Both the position numbers and the translations under genes were made by a program. Below the pieces are notes generated by a model. It was not told the origin of the DNA. It did not search any database and worked only from the letters and a program-made list of their open reading frames with translations. Shown piece by piece: positions 16,578 to 24,475 of a stretch of 43,203 nucleotides of DNA. Position 1 is the first letter of the stretch. Every line of letters begins with the position of its first letter. This DNA is from a virus, in IMG/VR virus record IMGVR_UViG_3300032220_002271, positions 1 to 43,203 of that record, one strand, 5' to 3'.

Positions 16578-17369
16578 TCAGGCAGAAACGCCGGGGAAGC
16601 GGATCTCGTAGCCCTCGGTCATGCCCTTGGGCGTGACGATCTTGCCGGTCAAGGTAATGGCGCTGAAGTCACTGCCCAGGAAGTCGAAGCCGTTATTCGA
16701 GCCCAGCACGCACTCGTGAACATCGGCTTCCACGGCTTCACCATTGACCATGTTTTTGCCGTCAAATCGGGCCTGGCAGCGCACCTGGGTCACACGACCG
16801 CCGAGGATCTTCTTGCCGTCGACTGCGCCCCACTTGGCCTCGATCTTGACCTTGGCACCCTTGGCGACGCCATTCTCGACGGCCAGGAATCGGAACTCGC
16901 CGCGCTGGTAGTTCACCTCGAAGTGCGTGCCCAGCACCAGGGTCTCGGTGCCTGCCTCATTCTTCACGACCAGGTCAGCATCCCCATACAGATTGCGCTT
17001 GCCATAGGGCAGCCAGATCCCGAGTTCGGTCACCGTAAAGTCAGCGCCGCCCCCAGCGGTTTGCCCACCAGACTGCGTCAGTTGCTCCACGATGCCCTGG
17101 AACTGCATCGCCAGGGCCTTGGTGTCTCCCGCAGACAGCTCGATCGTGAGTTCCGTGGGCTTTGCCAGAATGACCGAGGCGCGCGCCTGGCCGTAGTCCA
17201 GATGCGAGCGGGACTCGGAGGTCTTTTCTTCAAAGTTGGGCTTGATCTCGAACTTGTCGGCATCGAGCGCTTCACCGAAGCCGTCGTATTTTTGAGTGAC
17301 GGTGTTCCAGAGATTCAGGTTCACCAGGCCTGCGCCCAGAATGGCGCGTGCGGTAGAGGTTTGAGACAT
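16578..17369 (-). CDS. major tail tube protein
   Basis: 263-residue protein starting MSQTSTARAILGAGLVNLNLW. It resembles siphophage tail tube proteins: an N-terminal strand region with a conserved-type EALDADKFEIKPNFEEKTSESR segment, a central beta sandwich and a C-terminal TLTGKIVTPKGMTEGYEIRF strand pair. The order after the tail terminator gene and before the tape measure fits. The ATG at 17369 has AAGGA eight bases upstream. A terminator hairpin lies in its leader, so expression must depend on read-through, antitermination or a local promoter. Confidence 0.8.
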   Translation of the reverse strand: MSQTSTARAILGAGLVNLNLWNTVTQKYDGFGEALDADKFEIKPNFEEKTSESRSHLDYGQARASVILAKPTELTIELSAGDTKALAMQFQGIVEQLTQSGGQTAGGGADFTVTELGIWLPYGKRNLYGDADLVVKNEAGTETLVLGTHFEVNYQRGEFRFLAVENGVAKGAKVKIEAKWGAVDGKKILGGRVTQVRCQARFDGKNMVNGEAVEADVHECVLGSNNGFDFLGSDFSAITLTGKIVTPKGMTEGYEIRFPGVSA

Positions 17370-17386
17370 TTGCGTGTCCTTTCAAC

Positions 17387-17417
17387 AAAAAGCCCGCCGG
17401 TGCATGCACGGGCGGGC
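17387..17417 (-). terminator. intrinsic terminator in the tail tube leader
   Basis: On the minus strand a perfect 7-bp GC stem (GCCCGCC with GGCGGGC) is followed by five T residues (17391-17387). It lies between the tail terminator gene and the tail tube gene, inside an otherwise continuous late operon. Stem, loop and downstream sequence closely match the hairpin at 3302-3333. Confidence 0.75.
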
Positions 17418-17440
17418 AGATAGCCAACATAAAACCGAGA

Positions 17441-17899
17441 TCAACTCGGGTCGCGGTAATCGATCGAAAACGCACCCAGCACCAGGGAGCCACCCACGTC
17501 GATGTTCTCCAGCCGGTACCGGACTTCGCCCTCCTGCAATCCCTTGCCGTCAAGGCGAATGCCTGCGTCCGTGATCAGCTTCATGCAGTCATTGCGCAAG
17601 ATGCGCTTGACCAGGCGGTAATCGCCATGCGCTTGTACGCGGGCAGTCTCAGAGCGGGCAATCACGCCCACGCTGAAGTGATAGATGCGCTTTTGCACCT
17701 GGCCGGGATCGTCCACAGGCACGTCCCGCTGCTCTTCCAGGAACACAAGACGATCACCGTCCACCAAGGCACTCGCGCGCTCGGGGTTGTCCAGGACCGT
17801 GACGCCAGCCAGACCGGGATCGGCGCGCAGTGCCTCGATCAAGATCCGGCCCAGCTCAAACGGCACGCCGTTGGGGCACGTGTCTGCAGCTTTGCTCAT
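17441..17899 (-). CDS. probable tail terminator / tail completion protein
   Basis: 152-residue protein starting MSKAADTCPNGVPFELGR. The pattern of helix, strands with a conserved-type LVFLEEQRDVP segment, then a helix and LENIDVGGSLVLGAFSIDYR resembles lambda gpU or Mu-like tail terminators that cap the tail tube at the head end. Its place directly upstream of the tail tube gene supports this. The start overlaps the previous gene by four bases (ATGA), and a terminator follows. Confidence 0.65.
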   Translation of the reverse strand: MSKAADTCPNGVPFELGRILIEALRADPGLAGVTVLDNPERASALVDGDRLVFLEEQRDVPVDDPGQVQKRIYHFSVGVIARSETARVQAHGDYRLVKRILRNDCMKLITDAGIRLDGKGLQEGEVRYRLENIDVGGSLVLGAFSIDYRDPS

Positions 17900-18231
17900 G
17901 ACCGAGTACTCCCAAGCAGCACCACCAGCTCAGCGCCATCGTTGACGCGCTCCGGCACGTCGAGCACGCGGAACCTGCTCCCTTCGGCCAGGCCGAGCTG
18001 GGGGACAGCCTCCAGCAGCTGCACGACATCGTCAGCACGCAGATCCACCAGGCCAGGGCACTGGAGGGTGCGCGATGTCGCCATCGCATGGCCCTCCAGT
18101 GCCTCCCTGTCGGTCATGCCCACAATGCCCTGGAACTGGAGATCTTCCACACCAGGACGAACGCGCTTGAGCTGCAGCGCGAAGTCCGGGCCGTAGAAGA
18201 CCGCCTCCATGTCATGGTCGAGGTCGAGCAT
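17896..18231 (-). CDS. probable head-tail joining protein
   Basis: 111-residue protein starting MLDLDHDMEAVFYGPDFALQ. Small beta-rich size and position between capsid-linked genes and the tail terminator fit lambda FII-like head-tail joining proteins. The start shares one base with the previous stop (TGATG) and the end overlaps the next start by four bases. No motif proves the function. Confidence 0.6.
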   Translation of the reverse strand: MLDLDHDMEAVFYGPDFALQLKRVRPGVEDLQFQGIVGMTDREALEGHAMATSRTLQCPGLVDLRADDVVQLLEAVPQLGLAEGSRFRVLDVPERVNDGAELVVLLGSTRS

Positions 18232-18695
18232 CAGGCCAACGGCAGCGTCTTGCCCTTGCCGCCCTTGCCATCGACTGCAGAGGCAGAATCAGCTAGCGCC
18301 TTTTCAGCGGTTGCAGCACGGGTCGAGGCTTCGGCCAGTGCCTTCTCCGCCGCATCGGCCCGAGCCTCGGCCTCTGCGCGCGCCTTGGCATCGGCTTCGG
18401 CGCGTGCCGCGGCTTCCTCACGGGCACGAACTTCTGCTTCGAGCTGGCTCCGCAGCTCAAGCAACGCGGTTTGAGCTGCTTCGGCGCGCGCTTCTGCCTG
18501 ATCACGGGCGATGACCGCGATCTTGAGCTTGTCCTCGACCAGGGCACTCGCCTGCTGATCGCCGCTCGATGGCGACTGCAGCACCACCGCGTCGCCCAGA
18601 TCCTCGGCATCCTTATCGGACAGCTCCAGGGTAGAACCGACAGGCAGGCGCTTGCCGCCGTGTCGCACCTGATGGCGGGTAATGTATTTGCGCAT
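18231..18695 (-). CDS. coiled-coil protein downstream of the capsid gene
   Basis: 154-residue protein. The N-terminal 45 residues (MRKYITRHQVRHGGKRLPVG, then LELSDKDAEDLGDA) resemble the small DUF7210-type domain found beside phage capsid genes. Residues 60-145 form a nearly uninterrupted Ala/Glu/Arg coiled coil (heptad-like ARAEAEARADAAEKALAEA). It may be a head accessory or neck protein. It starts two bases after the capsid gene's stop and is coupled to the head-tail joining gene. Confidence 0.6.
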   Translation of the reverse strand: MRKYITRHQVRHGGKRLPVGSTLELSDKDAEDLGDAVVLQSPSSGDQQASALVEDKLKIAVIARDQAEARAEAAQTALLELRSQLEAEVRAREEAAARAEADAKARAEAEARADAAEKALAEASTRAATAEKALADSASAVDGKGGKGKTLPLA

Positions 18696-18697
18696 GA

Positions 18698-19642
18698 TCA
18701 GGCTCCCTTACCAGCGTTCTTGAACAGGAAGCCCGCCGTTGCGCCCACCAGCACAGGCCGGCGCGCATCGTTGACGGGGTAGTACCAGGTCTTGGGGTTG
18801 CGCTCGTAGTAGGCCTCCTCCACATTGGGACGCCCCTGGAGCTGGTAGGTGTAGCCGTAGCTGGGAGATCCGCGCTGCTGCATCGTGGCCGGCGTAGTGA
18901 AGGCCAGAACAGCCTCGGCACCCCACATGTCTTGAAAGTCCACCCCATTGTGATAGGTGGCTTCGCCCTCGACGATGCGCTCGATCTCGAACAGACGCTG
19001 CAACTGCTCGATAGTGGCGGGAACGCGATCGGCAGTGATGCTGATGCGGTCCATGACCTTGGGGTGATTGCGCAAGGCGAGCAGCGCTGACGGAGACAGC
19101 ACCAGTACGCCAGGCTTCTTGCCCGTGCTCTTGCGAATGGCTTCGCGGCCTTCGTTGACTTGTTCAAAGGGATTGCTGGCCGAGTTGGTCCAGTAGTCCG
19201 TGCTGGACAGTACGATTTTGTGCTCGGCGTCGTAGTTGTTGACGTCGAGCGCCAGATCAGCTGCCTGCTTCTCGCGCTCATTGGCCATGACGTCCTGCAC
19301 CGTGTTGACGGCGTGGCTGCCCAGGTCGATGCCGGGAACAGTCTGCGCCTCCTCCTCGGTCTCGATCGGCACTTCGCCTTCCAGGCTGTGATCGACCAGC
19401 GAATAGTCGTTACCGGCATAGCCGAGGCGGATGCGCTTGGTGTTCGCGCCAGGCGCACGGGCCGAATTGACCAGCTTGAACGAGTCGGGCGGGAACACCA
19501 GAATCTTGCCGGAACGGCTGGTCACGTCGACGCGCGGGAACAGGATGTCAGCGATCTTGGCATTGGGCGAGCCATAGCCACGCGCGACGGCGGTCAGGAT
19601 CGGATCGACGACTGCCGCTTCGCGGGGGGTCATTTGGGACAT
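18698..19642 (-). CDS. major capsid protein
   Basis: 314-residue protein expected to form the icosahedral shell. It carries the pattern common to E-type capsid proteins: an N-terminal arm (DPILTAVARGYG, ADILFPRVDV), a spine-type region (ANEREKQAADLALDVNNYD), a PGVLVLSPSALLALRNHPKV strand-helix and a C-terminal GYTYQLQGRPNVEEAYYERN segment. Its position after protease, scaffold and decoration genes is that of lambda gpE. Strong AGGAGA ribosome site before the ATG at 19642. The HK97 fold is inferred. Confidence 0.85.
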   Translation of the reverse strand: MSQMTPREAAVVDPILTAVARGYGSPNAKIADILFPRVDVTSRSGKILVFPPDSFKLVNSARAPGANTKRIRLGYAGNDYSLVDHSLEGEVPIETEEEAQTVPGIDLGSHAVNTVQDVMANEREKQAADLALDVNNYDAEHKIVLSSTDYWTNSASNPFEQVNEGREAIRKSTGKKPGVLVLSPSALLALRNHPKVMDRISITADRVPATIEQLQRLFEIERIVEGEATYHNGVDFQDMWGAEAVLAFTTPATMQQRGSPSYGYTYQLQGRPNVEEAYYERNPKTWYYPVNDARRPVLVGATAGFLFKNAGKGA

Positions 19643-19674
19643 GAATTTCTCCTGAAAATCTGGGTTGCGATGGC

Positions 19675-20031
19675 TCAGGCCACCAGTTGAGCCGTAGGGG
19701 TGAGCAGGACTTCGATGCGATCACCGGCTGCAGAGGCAGTGCCCATTGCCTTGGCTACGCCAGCCTTGCCGGCTGTCAAGGGCACGGCGCGACCTTCGGC
19801 ATCCACCATCAAAGGGGCGTCCAGCGCAATAGCTGCACCAGCGGTCACGACGGCGGTGCCCACCACATCGACCGGCACCAGGTCGCCCTTGGCTGCGGCA
19901 TTGGTGCGAGTGACACCGAAAGCCGAAGCACCGGCTGCCGGATATACGCCCGCCTGGGTGATGAAGCGCTCCACGGCCAGAGGGCCGCCTGCAGCCACCG
20001 TGAGCGCAAGAATAGAAATGCTTGTTTGCAT
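19675..20031 (-). CDS. capsid decoration protein (DUF2190-like)
   Basis: 118-residue beta-rich protein starting MQTSISILALTVAAGGPLAV, with GDLVPVDVVGTAVVTAGAAI, GVAKAMGTASAAGDRIEVLL and similar strands. This is the pattern of DUF2190 proteins that lie between protease/scaffold and major capsid in many siphophages and decorate or stabilise the shell. AGGAG precedes the start codon. Confidence 0.75.
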   Translation of the reverse strand: MQTSISILALTVAAGGPLAVERFITQAGVYPAAGASAFGVTRTNAAAKGDLVPVDVVGTAVVTAGAAIALDAPLMVDAEGRAVPLTAGKAGVAKAMGTASAAGDRIEVLLTPTAQLVA

Positions 20032-20063
20032 GTTGATGCTCCTTATTAATGCTTGAGCACTGA

Positions 20064-20486
20064 CTAGGCGTAGCCCAGTTCCTTGAAGGCGGCGACCAGA
20101 GAGCCGCCGTTCGCCTTGACATAGGCCTGCGCCTCTGCCACCTGCTGGTCCTTGGTCTTCTCGCCATTGGCAGGAGCTGCGCTCGACTTCTGGGCGGGAG
20201 GAGCCTCCTCCTGGTGCGCAGCCACCGCAGCGGCGCGCGCTGTCTTTTCAGCGGTCAGCACGGCCAGGCCAGCCACCTCTGCAGTGGTCTTGCCGTCGAA
20301 GGCCAGACCCTGCAGCAGCTCGGTGTGGCCCGGCAGGCCATCACCCACGGCCAGAACGGCCTGGATGCGCTCACGCTCTTGCGTGGCACCCAAGGTCAGG
20401 AATTCAGCGCGGATCTGCGCAAACAGGGGCGCGTGGTCTTGCTCCAAGGACGCACGCGTGATGGGGGTTGCATTGGGGTCACCCAT
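20064..20486 (-). CDS. internal scaffold protein (Nu3-like), same frame as protease
   Basis: 140-residue in-frame product from an internal ATG at 20486 (MGDPNATPITRASLEQDHAP). Directly visible is a strong ribosome site, GAGGTG at 20498-20493, six bases before this ATG, in the middle of the protease gene. The product is mainly helical with an Ala/Glu/Lys C-terminus, as expected for a capsid scaffold that is later cleaved by the protease. Lambda C and Nu3 share this nested arrangement. Confidence 0.65.
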   Translation of the reverse strand: MGDPNATPITRASLEQDHAPLFAQIRAEFLTLGATQERERIQAVLAVGDGLPGHTELLQGLAFDGKTTAEVAGLAVLTAEKTARAAAVAAHQEEAPPAQKSSAAPANGEKTKDQQVAEAQAYVKANGGSLVAAFKELGYA

Positions 20487-21416
20487 GGTTTTCACCTCAC
20501 GTTTAGGGGTTGTGTCTTTGGGCGCAGCACCGGCGCTTGGGGACGGTTTGCCCAGCGCAAACACCGCTTTGCGGCGCTTGGCGAACTGGGAAGGATCTGC
20601 AGCCATTTGCGCGACCAGCTCGTCCAAGGTGGAAACACCGTCCACCAAGCCCGCATTCATCGCGTTCTGACCACGGAAAACACGGCCATCGGCCATGTGT
20701 TCGAGTACCTGCTCGCTGGTCGCACCGCGAAAGCGCGCCACGTCATCCACGAACAGGGTGTAGACATAGTCCACATCGGCCTGCACCTCGGCGCGGGCCT
20801 CCTTGGACAAAGGCTCTGCCGCATTCACCATGCGCTTGTATTTGCCAGCAGCGACAGACTCCTGGCGCTTGGTGGAGCCAGGTTCATAGCTGCGATCCAT
20901 CACCACGCCGATCGAGCCGATGCTGACGACGTTGGAGCTGATGTAGACCGCATTGGCAGCGCTGGCCGCCCAGTACCCGGCGCTCAAAACCTGCTCGTCG
21001 GAGAAGACCACCAGGGGTTTCTCGGCAGCAGCATCAAAAATGGTCTGGGCCAGCTCGGGCACGCCCAGCACGTTGCCGCCCGGTGTATTTAGCACCACGA
21101 CCATGCCCTTGACGCGCTGATCGACCACGGCGCTTTCGATCTGGCGGGCCGCCACCTGGGTGCTGATGCCTCCCGAGACGCGGGCAAACAGATTGGCCTT
21201 GGGGGCCATCACACCGGACAGCTGCAGCACGGCCACGCCGTCGGGGTTAACCTCATATTCCTGCTGCTCATTGGCAAGCGGGCGGCCCAGGCGAGCCTCG
21301 ACCGCAGCCAGGTCGATCTTGTCGCCGCGCAGATGGGTTTCGTAAATGGCCTGAATCTCGCTGAGCATGGCCGGCTCAAGCGCCCAGGCACCCTGGATCA
21401 AGTCACGCAGGTTCAT
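20064..21416 (-). CDS. S49-family head maturation protease with C-terminal scaffold region
   Basis: 450-residue protein. Residues about 55-280 form a SppA/ClpP-like serine protease: putative nucleophile Ser in LSAGYWAASAA (about residue 146) and general-base Lys in GKYKRM (about residue 196), the S49 Ser/Lys pair; VVVLNTPGGNV forms part of the oxyanion region. After a linker, residues from about 311 are helical and charged, ending in a coiled coil, as in scaffolding proteins. A second start inside the gene (20486) probably gives a separate scaffold, as lambda C/Nu3 does. The start overlaps the stop of the preceding gene (ATGA). Confidence 0.85.
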   Translation of the reverse strand: MNLRDLIQGAWALEPAMLSEIQAIYETHLRGDKIDLAAVEARLGRPLANEQQEYEVNPDGVAVLQLSGVMAPKANLFARVSGGISTQVAARQIESAVVDQRVKGMVVVLNTPGGNVLGVPELAQTIFDAAAEKPLVVFSDEQVLSAGYWAASAANAVYISSNVVSIGSIGVVMDRSYEPGSTKRQESVAAGKYKRMVNAAEPLSKEARAEVQADVDYVYTLFVDDVARFRGATSEQVLEHMADGRVFRGQNAMNAGLVDGVSTLDELVAQMAADPSQFAKRRKAVFALGKPSPSAGAAPKDTTPKREVKTMGDPNATPITRASLEQDHAPLFAQIRAEFLTLGATQERERIQAVLAVGDGLPGHTELLQGLAFDGKTTAEVAGLAVLTAEKTARAAAVAAHQEEAPPAQKSSAAPANGEKTKDQQVAEAQAYVKANGGSLVAAFKELGYA

Positions 21417-21706
21417 GGTGTGGCCTGTGTAGTGGTGGTGCCGCTGCTGCGGCTGATAAAGTTGAAGGTGCGCTGCAGCTCTTTGACATCAGCGCGGATG
21501 TCCGAGAGGGTTTCCTTGAGCCGGCTGTCCTGGTCGCGCACATGCGTGGAGCTGGCGACGATCTGCGACTCGATCAGCGTGACGCGCTTGTCCAGCGTGC
21601 TGTAGGCCGAGAAGCCCGCGATCATGAAACCGACGAAGGTCAAAACGTGACCCAGGTTGATGGTGGGATCGAAGGCAACGCGGCGGCGCTGCATGATGTC
21701 GCTCAT
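21413..21706 (-). CDS. small membrane protein with coiled coil in head operon
   Basis: 97-residue protein starting MSDIMQRRRVAFDPTINLGH; I chose the ATG at 21706, which overlaps the portal stop by four bases. One hydrophobic segment (about 19-37, VLTFVGFMIAGFSAYSTL) is followed by a coiled coil (TLIESQIVASSTHVRDQDSR, then LKETLSDIRADVKELQ). It is embedded between portal and protease genes. Similar small membrane proteins occur at this place in other phages; function unknown. The end overlaps the protease start. Confidence 0.7.
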   Translation of the reverse strand: MSDIMQRRRVAFDPTINLGHVLTFVGFMIAGFSAYSTLDKRVTLIESQIVASSTHVRDQDSRLKETLSDIRADVKELQRTFNFISRSSGTTTTQATP

Positions 21707-23313
21707 GTCTGAGGCTCCTCGGGTGGTTTTTTCTGCTGTGGTGCCGGTGCGCCGGCCTTCGGCACGGGCAGGATTCCATCGGCGCGCATGCGGTCCTCTT
21801 CGGACTTTTTCTGCGAATAGGTGTCTTCCCAGCTTGACCCCCACAGTTCCCACTCCGCGCGCTCGCGAGTCATGAGTCGGGCCTCGATCGCCGCAACATA
21901 GGCCGCGACCTCATCCTTAGGATTGATGGAGCCCATCGAATCGCCAGGCCAGGCGGCGCGGGTGTATGCCCAACGGATCAGGGGGTCGGCAAAGAATCCA
22001 GGGGCCTCGATCCGCCCAATGCCGACCGCCTCGGCCATCCAGGTCTCGAAAACGGGCTGGCAGAATGACTGCGAGAGCCAGTAGCGCACGCTGCGGAAGT
22101 AGACCCAGGCATCGAGCAGAGCAGCCTTGCTGGCCGAGTAGCTGGCATTGAACTGCTTGACCAGCAGCTCGTAAGGCAGACTCAGCGCCATGCCCATCTG
22201 CTTGATGACTGCCAGGATGAAGGGCTCGAAATTGGGATTGGGTCTGCCAGGGTTGACCATGTTGGCCTTTTCGCCAGGGGCCAGGCCGACCACAGAGCCC
22301 ATACTCAGATCGATCTCGCCAGACGCCTCCTCCTGAGCAGTCTCACCTTGGAATACCCCTGATGGCGTGCCGTTCGGGGTCTCGATGAACACAGTCAGGT
22401 AAGCCGTGACGACAGCAGCCATGATCTCGGCCTCTGTGTAGCGCGCGATCTGCTTGATGCAATCAATGATGGGGGCCAGATAGGGCGTGCCGCGTACAGA
22501 GCCTGGGCGCAGCTTGCGGAAGTGATGCAGCACGCGGCGGCGGCGAGAGCGTGCACCCAGGCGCTCCACCCACTGCCCTTTGTACGCACCGCCCTTGATG
22601 CCCGCCAGGGAGCCAGGGTGCTGGTCGTAGATGTAATAGGACTCAGGTGCGCCGCTTGGATTCAGCCTGATGCCACCGGCCATGGTGGGGGTGTCCATAG
22701 CGCCTAGGGGGTTGCCAACTCGGTCAGCCTCAAGAACCTGGATACGCAGCGCATAGGGCTGGGTGGCGGTGCGCTCCCCATCTGGCAGGTTGCTGAAGCA
22801 GTCGCCCGACTCCAGCGTGCTGCGCAGCACAAGCGCCTGCAGCTGGTAGAAATTGAGGGAGCCTTCGAGGTCGCAGTCAGTGCTATCAGCCCAAAGGCTG
22901 AATTCCTGGTGCACCTTGGCACGCCATGCCAGAGCGCGCTCCGGCGACCAACCCAGCACGGCCAGCGCAGGCTGGGAAACCAGAGCCAGGCCGGTTCCGA
23001 CAACGCGATCGATATTCGTGTTGATGGCACCCACGGCTATGGGCGATGTGCGAGCCAGCTCGCGGGATGCGCCACGCTGCAGCGGCAGCTTGCTCATCGT
23101 GTCAGCACGGGCGTCGCGCGGGGACGGGCTCCACCAGCGGCTGGAGCGAGACATGGTCTCGTTGCTGTCGCCTGCCCCCATGGCCTTGAGGCCTTCGCCT
23201 GCAGCCAGGTTGACCTGCTCAGATAGCGCGATCTGGACTCTGCTCTTAGCGCGTTGCGCTGCCCAGCCTGGTGCAACGCTCGCAATGGCCCGGTCAAGTA
23301 GATTGAGCTGCAT
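21703..23313 (-). CDS. portal protein (lambda gpB family)
   Basis: 536-residue portal that would form the dodecameric DNA channel at one capsid vertex and the start point of head assembly. I chose the ATG at 23313 (MQLNLLDRAIASVAPGWAAQ), just after the adaptor stop, instead of a longer frame that overlaps it. Family features: RTSPIAVGAINTNIDRVVGT near the N-terminus, RKLRPGSVRGTPYLAPIID near the middle, and NFEPFILAVIKQMGMALSLP with YELLVKQFNASYSASKAALL, characteristic of lambda-type portals. The C-terminus is Pro/Lys-rich. Confidence 0.9.
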   Translation of the reverse strand: MQLNLLDRAIASVAPGWAAQRAKSRVQIALSEQVNLAAGEGLKAMGAGDSNETMSRSSRWWSPSPRDARADTMSKLPLQRGASRELARTSPIAVGAINTNIDRVVGTGLALVSQPALAVLGWSPERALAWRAKVHQEFSLWADSTDCDLEGSLNFYQLQALVLRSTLESGDCFSNLPDGERTATQPYALRIQVLEADRVGNPLGAMDTPTMAGGIRLNPSGAPESYYIYDQHPGSLAGIKGGAYKGQWVERLGARSRRRRVLHHFRKLRPGSVRGTPYLAPIIDCIKQIARYTEAEIMAAVVTAYLTVFIETPNGTPSGVFQGETAQEEASGEIDLSMGSVVGLAPGEKANMVNPGRPNPNFEPFILAVIKQMGMALSLPYELLVKQFNASYSASKAALLDAWVYFRSVRYWLSQSFCQPVFETWMAEAVGIGRIEAPGFFADPLIRWAYTRAAWPGDSMGSINPKDEVAAYVAAIEARLMTRERAEWELWGSSWEDTYSQKKSEEDRMRADGILPVPKAGAPAPQQKKPPEEPQT

Positions 23314-23314
23314 A

Positions 23315-23554
23315 TCAGCAGGGGCGCAAACGAACGATGCGACGACCGCGTGGTGAACTAGCCGCCTGCAGCTGCCCGATCTTTTGCTGGCACTCGCTGA
23401 TGCCCTTCTGCACCTGCACCAGCTCGGCCCGGCGATTACGGCGAGCTGCCGAACCTTGGCCGATCTGGTACTCCTGCGAGTCCAGAATGCGCTTTTCGGC
23501 ATTCAGATAGCTGGTCAGACGATCTTTCCAGCTTTGGAGTTCTTCGGCGCTCAT
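23315..23554 (-). CDS. head-tail adaptor (gpW / DUF6148-like)
   Basis: 79-residue helical protein starting MSAEELQSWKDRLTSYLNAE. Size, helix-helix pattern (RRAELVQVQKGISECQQKIG) and position directly before the portal match lambda gpW-type joining proteins or DUF6148 proteins. It would sit at the portal vertex after packaging. The start overlaps the stop of the previous gene by one base. Confidence 0.7.
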   Translation of the reverse strand: MSAEELQSWKDRLTSYLNAEKRILDSQEYQIGQGSAARRNRRAELVQVQKGISECQQKIGQLQAASSPRGRRIVRLRPC

Positions 23555-24303
23555 TACCAGCGTCCTTTCGATTTCATGGATGCAACGGCCTTGGCAAATT
23601 CAGCCGGGAATTGCTTGCGCGCCACCCCCTGCACCACACCCGAGAAGTCCAGACGGGGGCGGTAGGTGGGCACTGCGTTGGTGAACACGTAAAGGGGGCG
23701 CAGCCGCTTGCCTTCGCGCCGCCAGATGCCGTCAGGGCGATTGCCGCCCTGAGGCTTGCCGACAAACAGCTGATTGGCGAGTTGGCGCCCCTTGGCGAGA
23801 CGCTGGCCGCTACGGCTGCGCGTGGCACTGACCGCTTTAAGGTTCTTCAGCGCCTTGAGGATGGTGCGAATGTCTGCGCCCTTGACGTTGCCATTGGCAT
23901 CCAGCGATGTCGCTGCGCCTGGCACTACAAACTTCCCCGCAGTCAGCAAGCCCGCGTAGCGCAGAGCGTTCTCCATGCGCTTGGAGCCACGTTGACCGCC
24001 CTCGACCTCAGGCTGCAGATAGCTTTCCTGCGCGTTGCCGCTGGTCATGGCTTTGGTCTTGACCAGGACGCGGGCACTGAGCTTGTTCTTGGTGGCAGGC
24101 TCAATGCGCAGCGCGTTCAGGGTGTAGCTGGTGGGGTTGTCGAAGGCCTTGCGCATGGCCTGGGGCAGATCTTCCACCTGGGCCTGCTTGGCGCAACGCG
24201 TCAGCGCAGTGGCCGTCGCATAAGGAATTAGGCGCGCGGGCACCCCTCGCACCTGGTTTGCCATGTCTGCGAGAGACTGGCCTGTGCGTGAGATGTTGAG
24301 CAT
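23554..24303 (-). CDS. minor tail / head-associated protein (gpZ-like, tentative)
   Basis: 249-residue basic protein starting MLNISRTGQSLADMANQVRG. The pattern of an N-terminal helix, TATALTRCAKQAQ, a central Lys/Arg-rich part and an aromatic C-terminus (YVFTNAVPTYRPRLDFSGVV) resembles prophage minor tail protein Z, although it lies between terminase and portal rather than near tail genes. A terminator hairpin precedes its start, so transcription here requires read-through or its own promoter. Assignment is tentative. Confidence 0.55.
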   Translation of the reverse strand: MLNISRTGQSLADMANQVRGVPARLIPYATATALTRCAKQAQVEDLPQAMRKAFDNPTSYTLNALRIEPATKNKLSARVLVKTKAMTSGNAQESYLQPEVEGGQRGSKRMENALRYAGLLTAGKFVVPGAATSLDANGNVKGADIRTILKALKNLKAVSATRSRSGQRLAKGRQLANQLFVGKPQGGNRPDGIWRREGKRLRPLYVFTNAVPTYRPRLDFSGVVQGVARKQFPAEFAKAVASMKSKGRW

Positions 24304-24316
24304 CTGGATCGTCCAA

Positions 24317-24352
24317 GAAAAAGCCCCCGACTCCTTTCGGAGTGCGGGGGCT
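24317..24352 (-). terminator. intrinsic terminator upstream of the head genes
   Basis: On the minus strand a 13-bp stem with one bulged base (AGCCCCCG-ACTCC paired to GGAGT-CGGGGGCT), a GAAA loop and five T residues (24322-24318). It lies between the HTH regulator gene and the 249-residue head gene. It is the strongest terminator in the late operon. Confidence 0.82.
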
Positions 24353-24437
24353 CTGCCTGTTTTGCAGGCGGCTGCGGCGGTTGTTTCGTCTCAGGCGGAA
24401 TTTTTAGACCTACCTGAATTAGCCCGAATTTTGGGGC

Positions 24438-24475
24438 AAAGTGTCTTATCAAGTCGAGGACTAAAGTGTCTTATC
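24438..24475. repeat. 13-bp direct repeat at the end of the regulator gene
   Basis: AAAGTGTCTTATC occurs at 24438-24450 and again at 24463-24475, 25 bp apart start to start. The second copy overlaps the last codons of the HTH regulator gene (on the minus strand GATAAGACACTTT). It lies about 90 bp upstream of the terminator. It could be a protein binding site for the regulator or a processing signal. Confidence 0.65.

Noticed and set aside
16371-16578. Frameshifted tail chaperone on the minus strand
   Set aside because: The only minus-strand frame there (68 codons) is Ser/Thr/Pro-rich, lacks a ribosome site and a slippery sequence.
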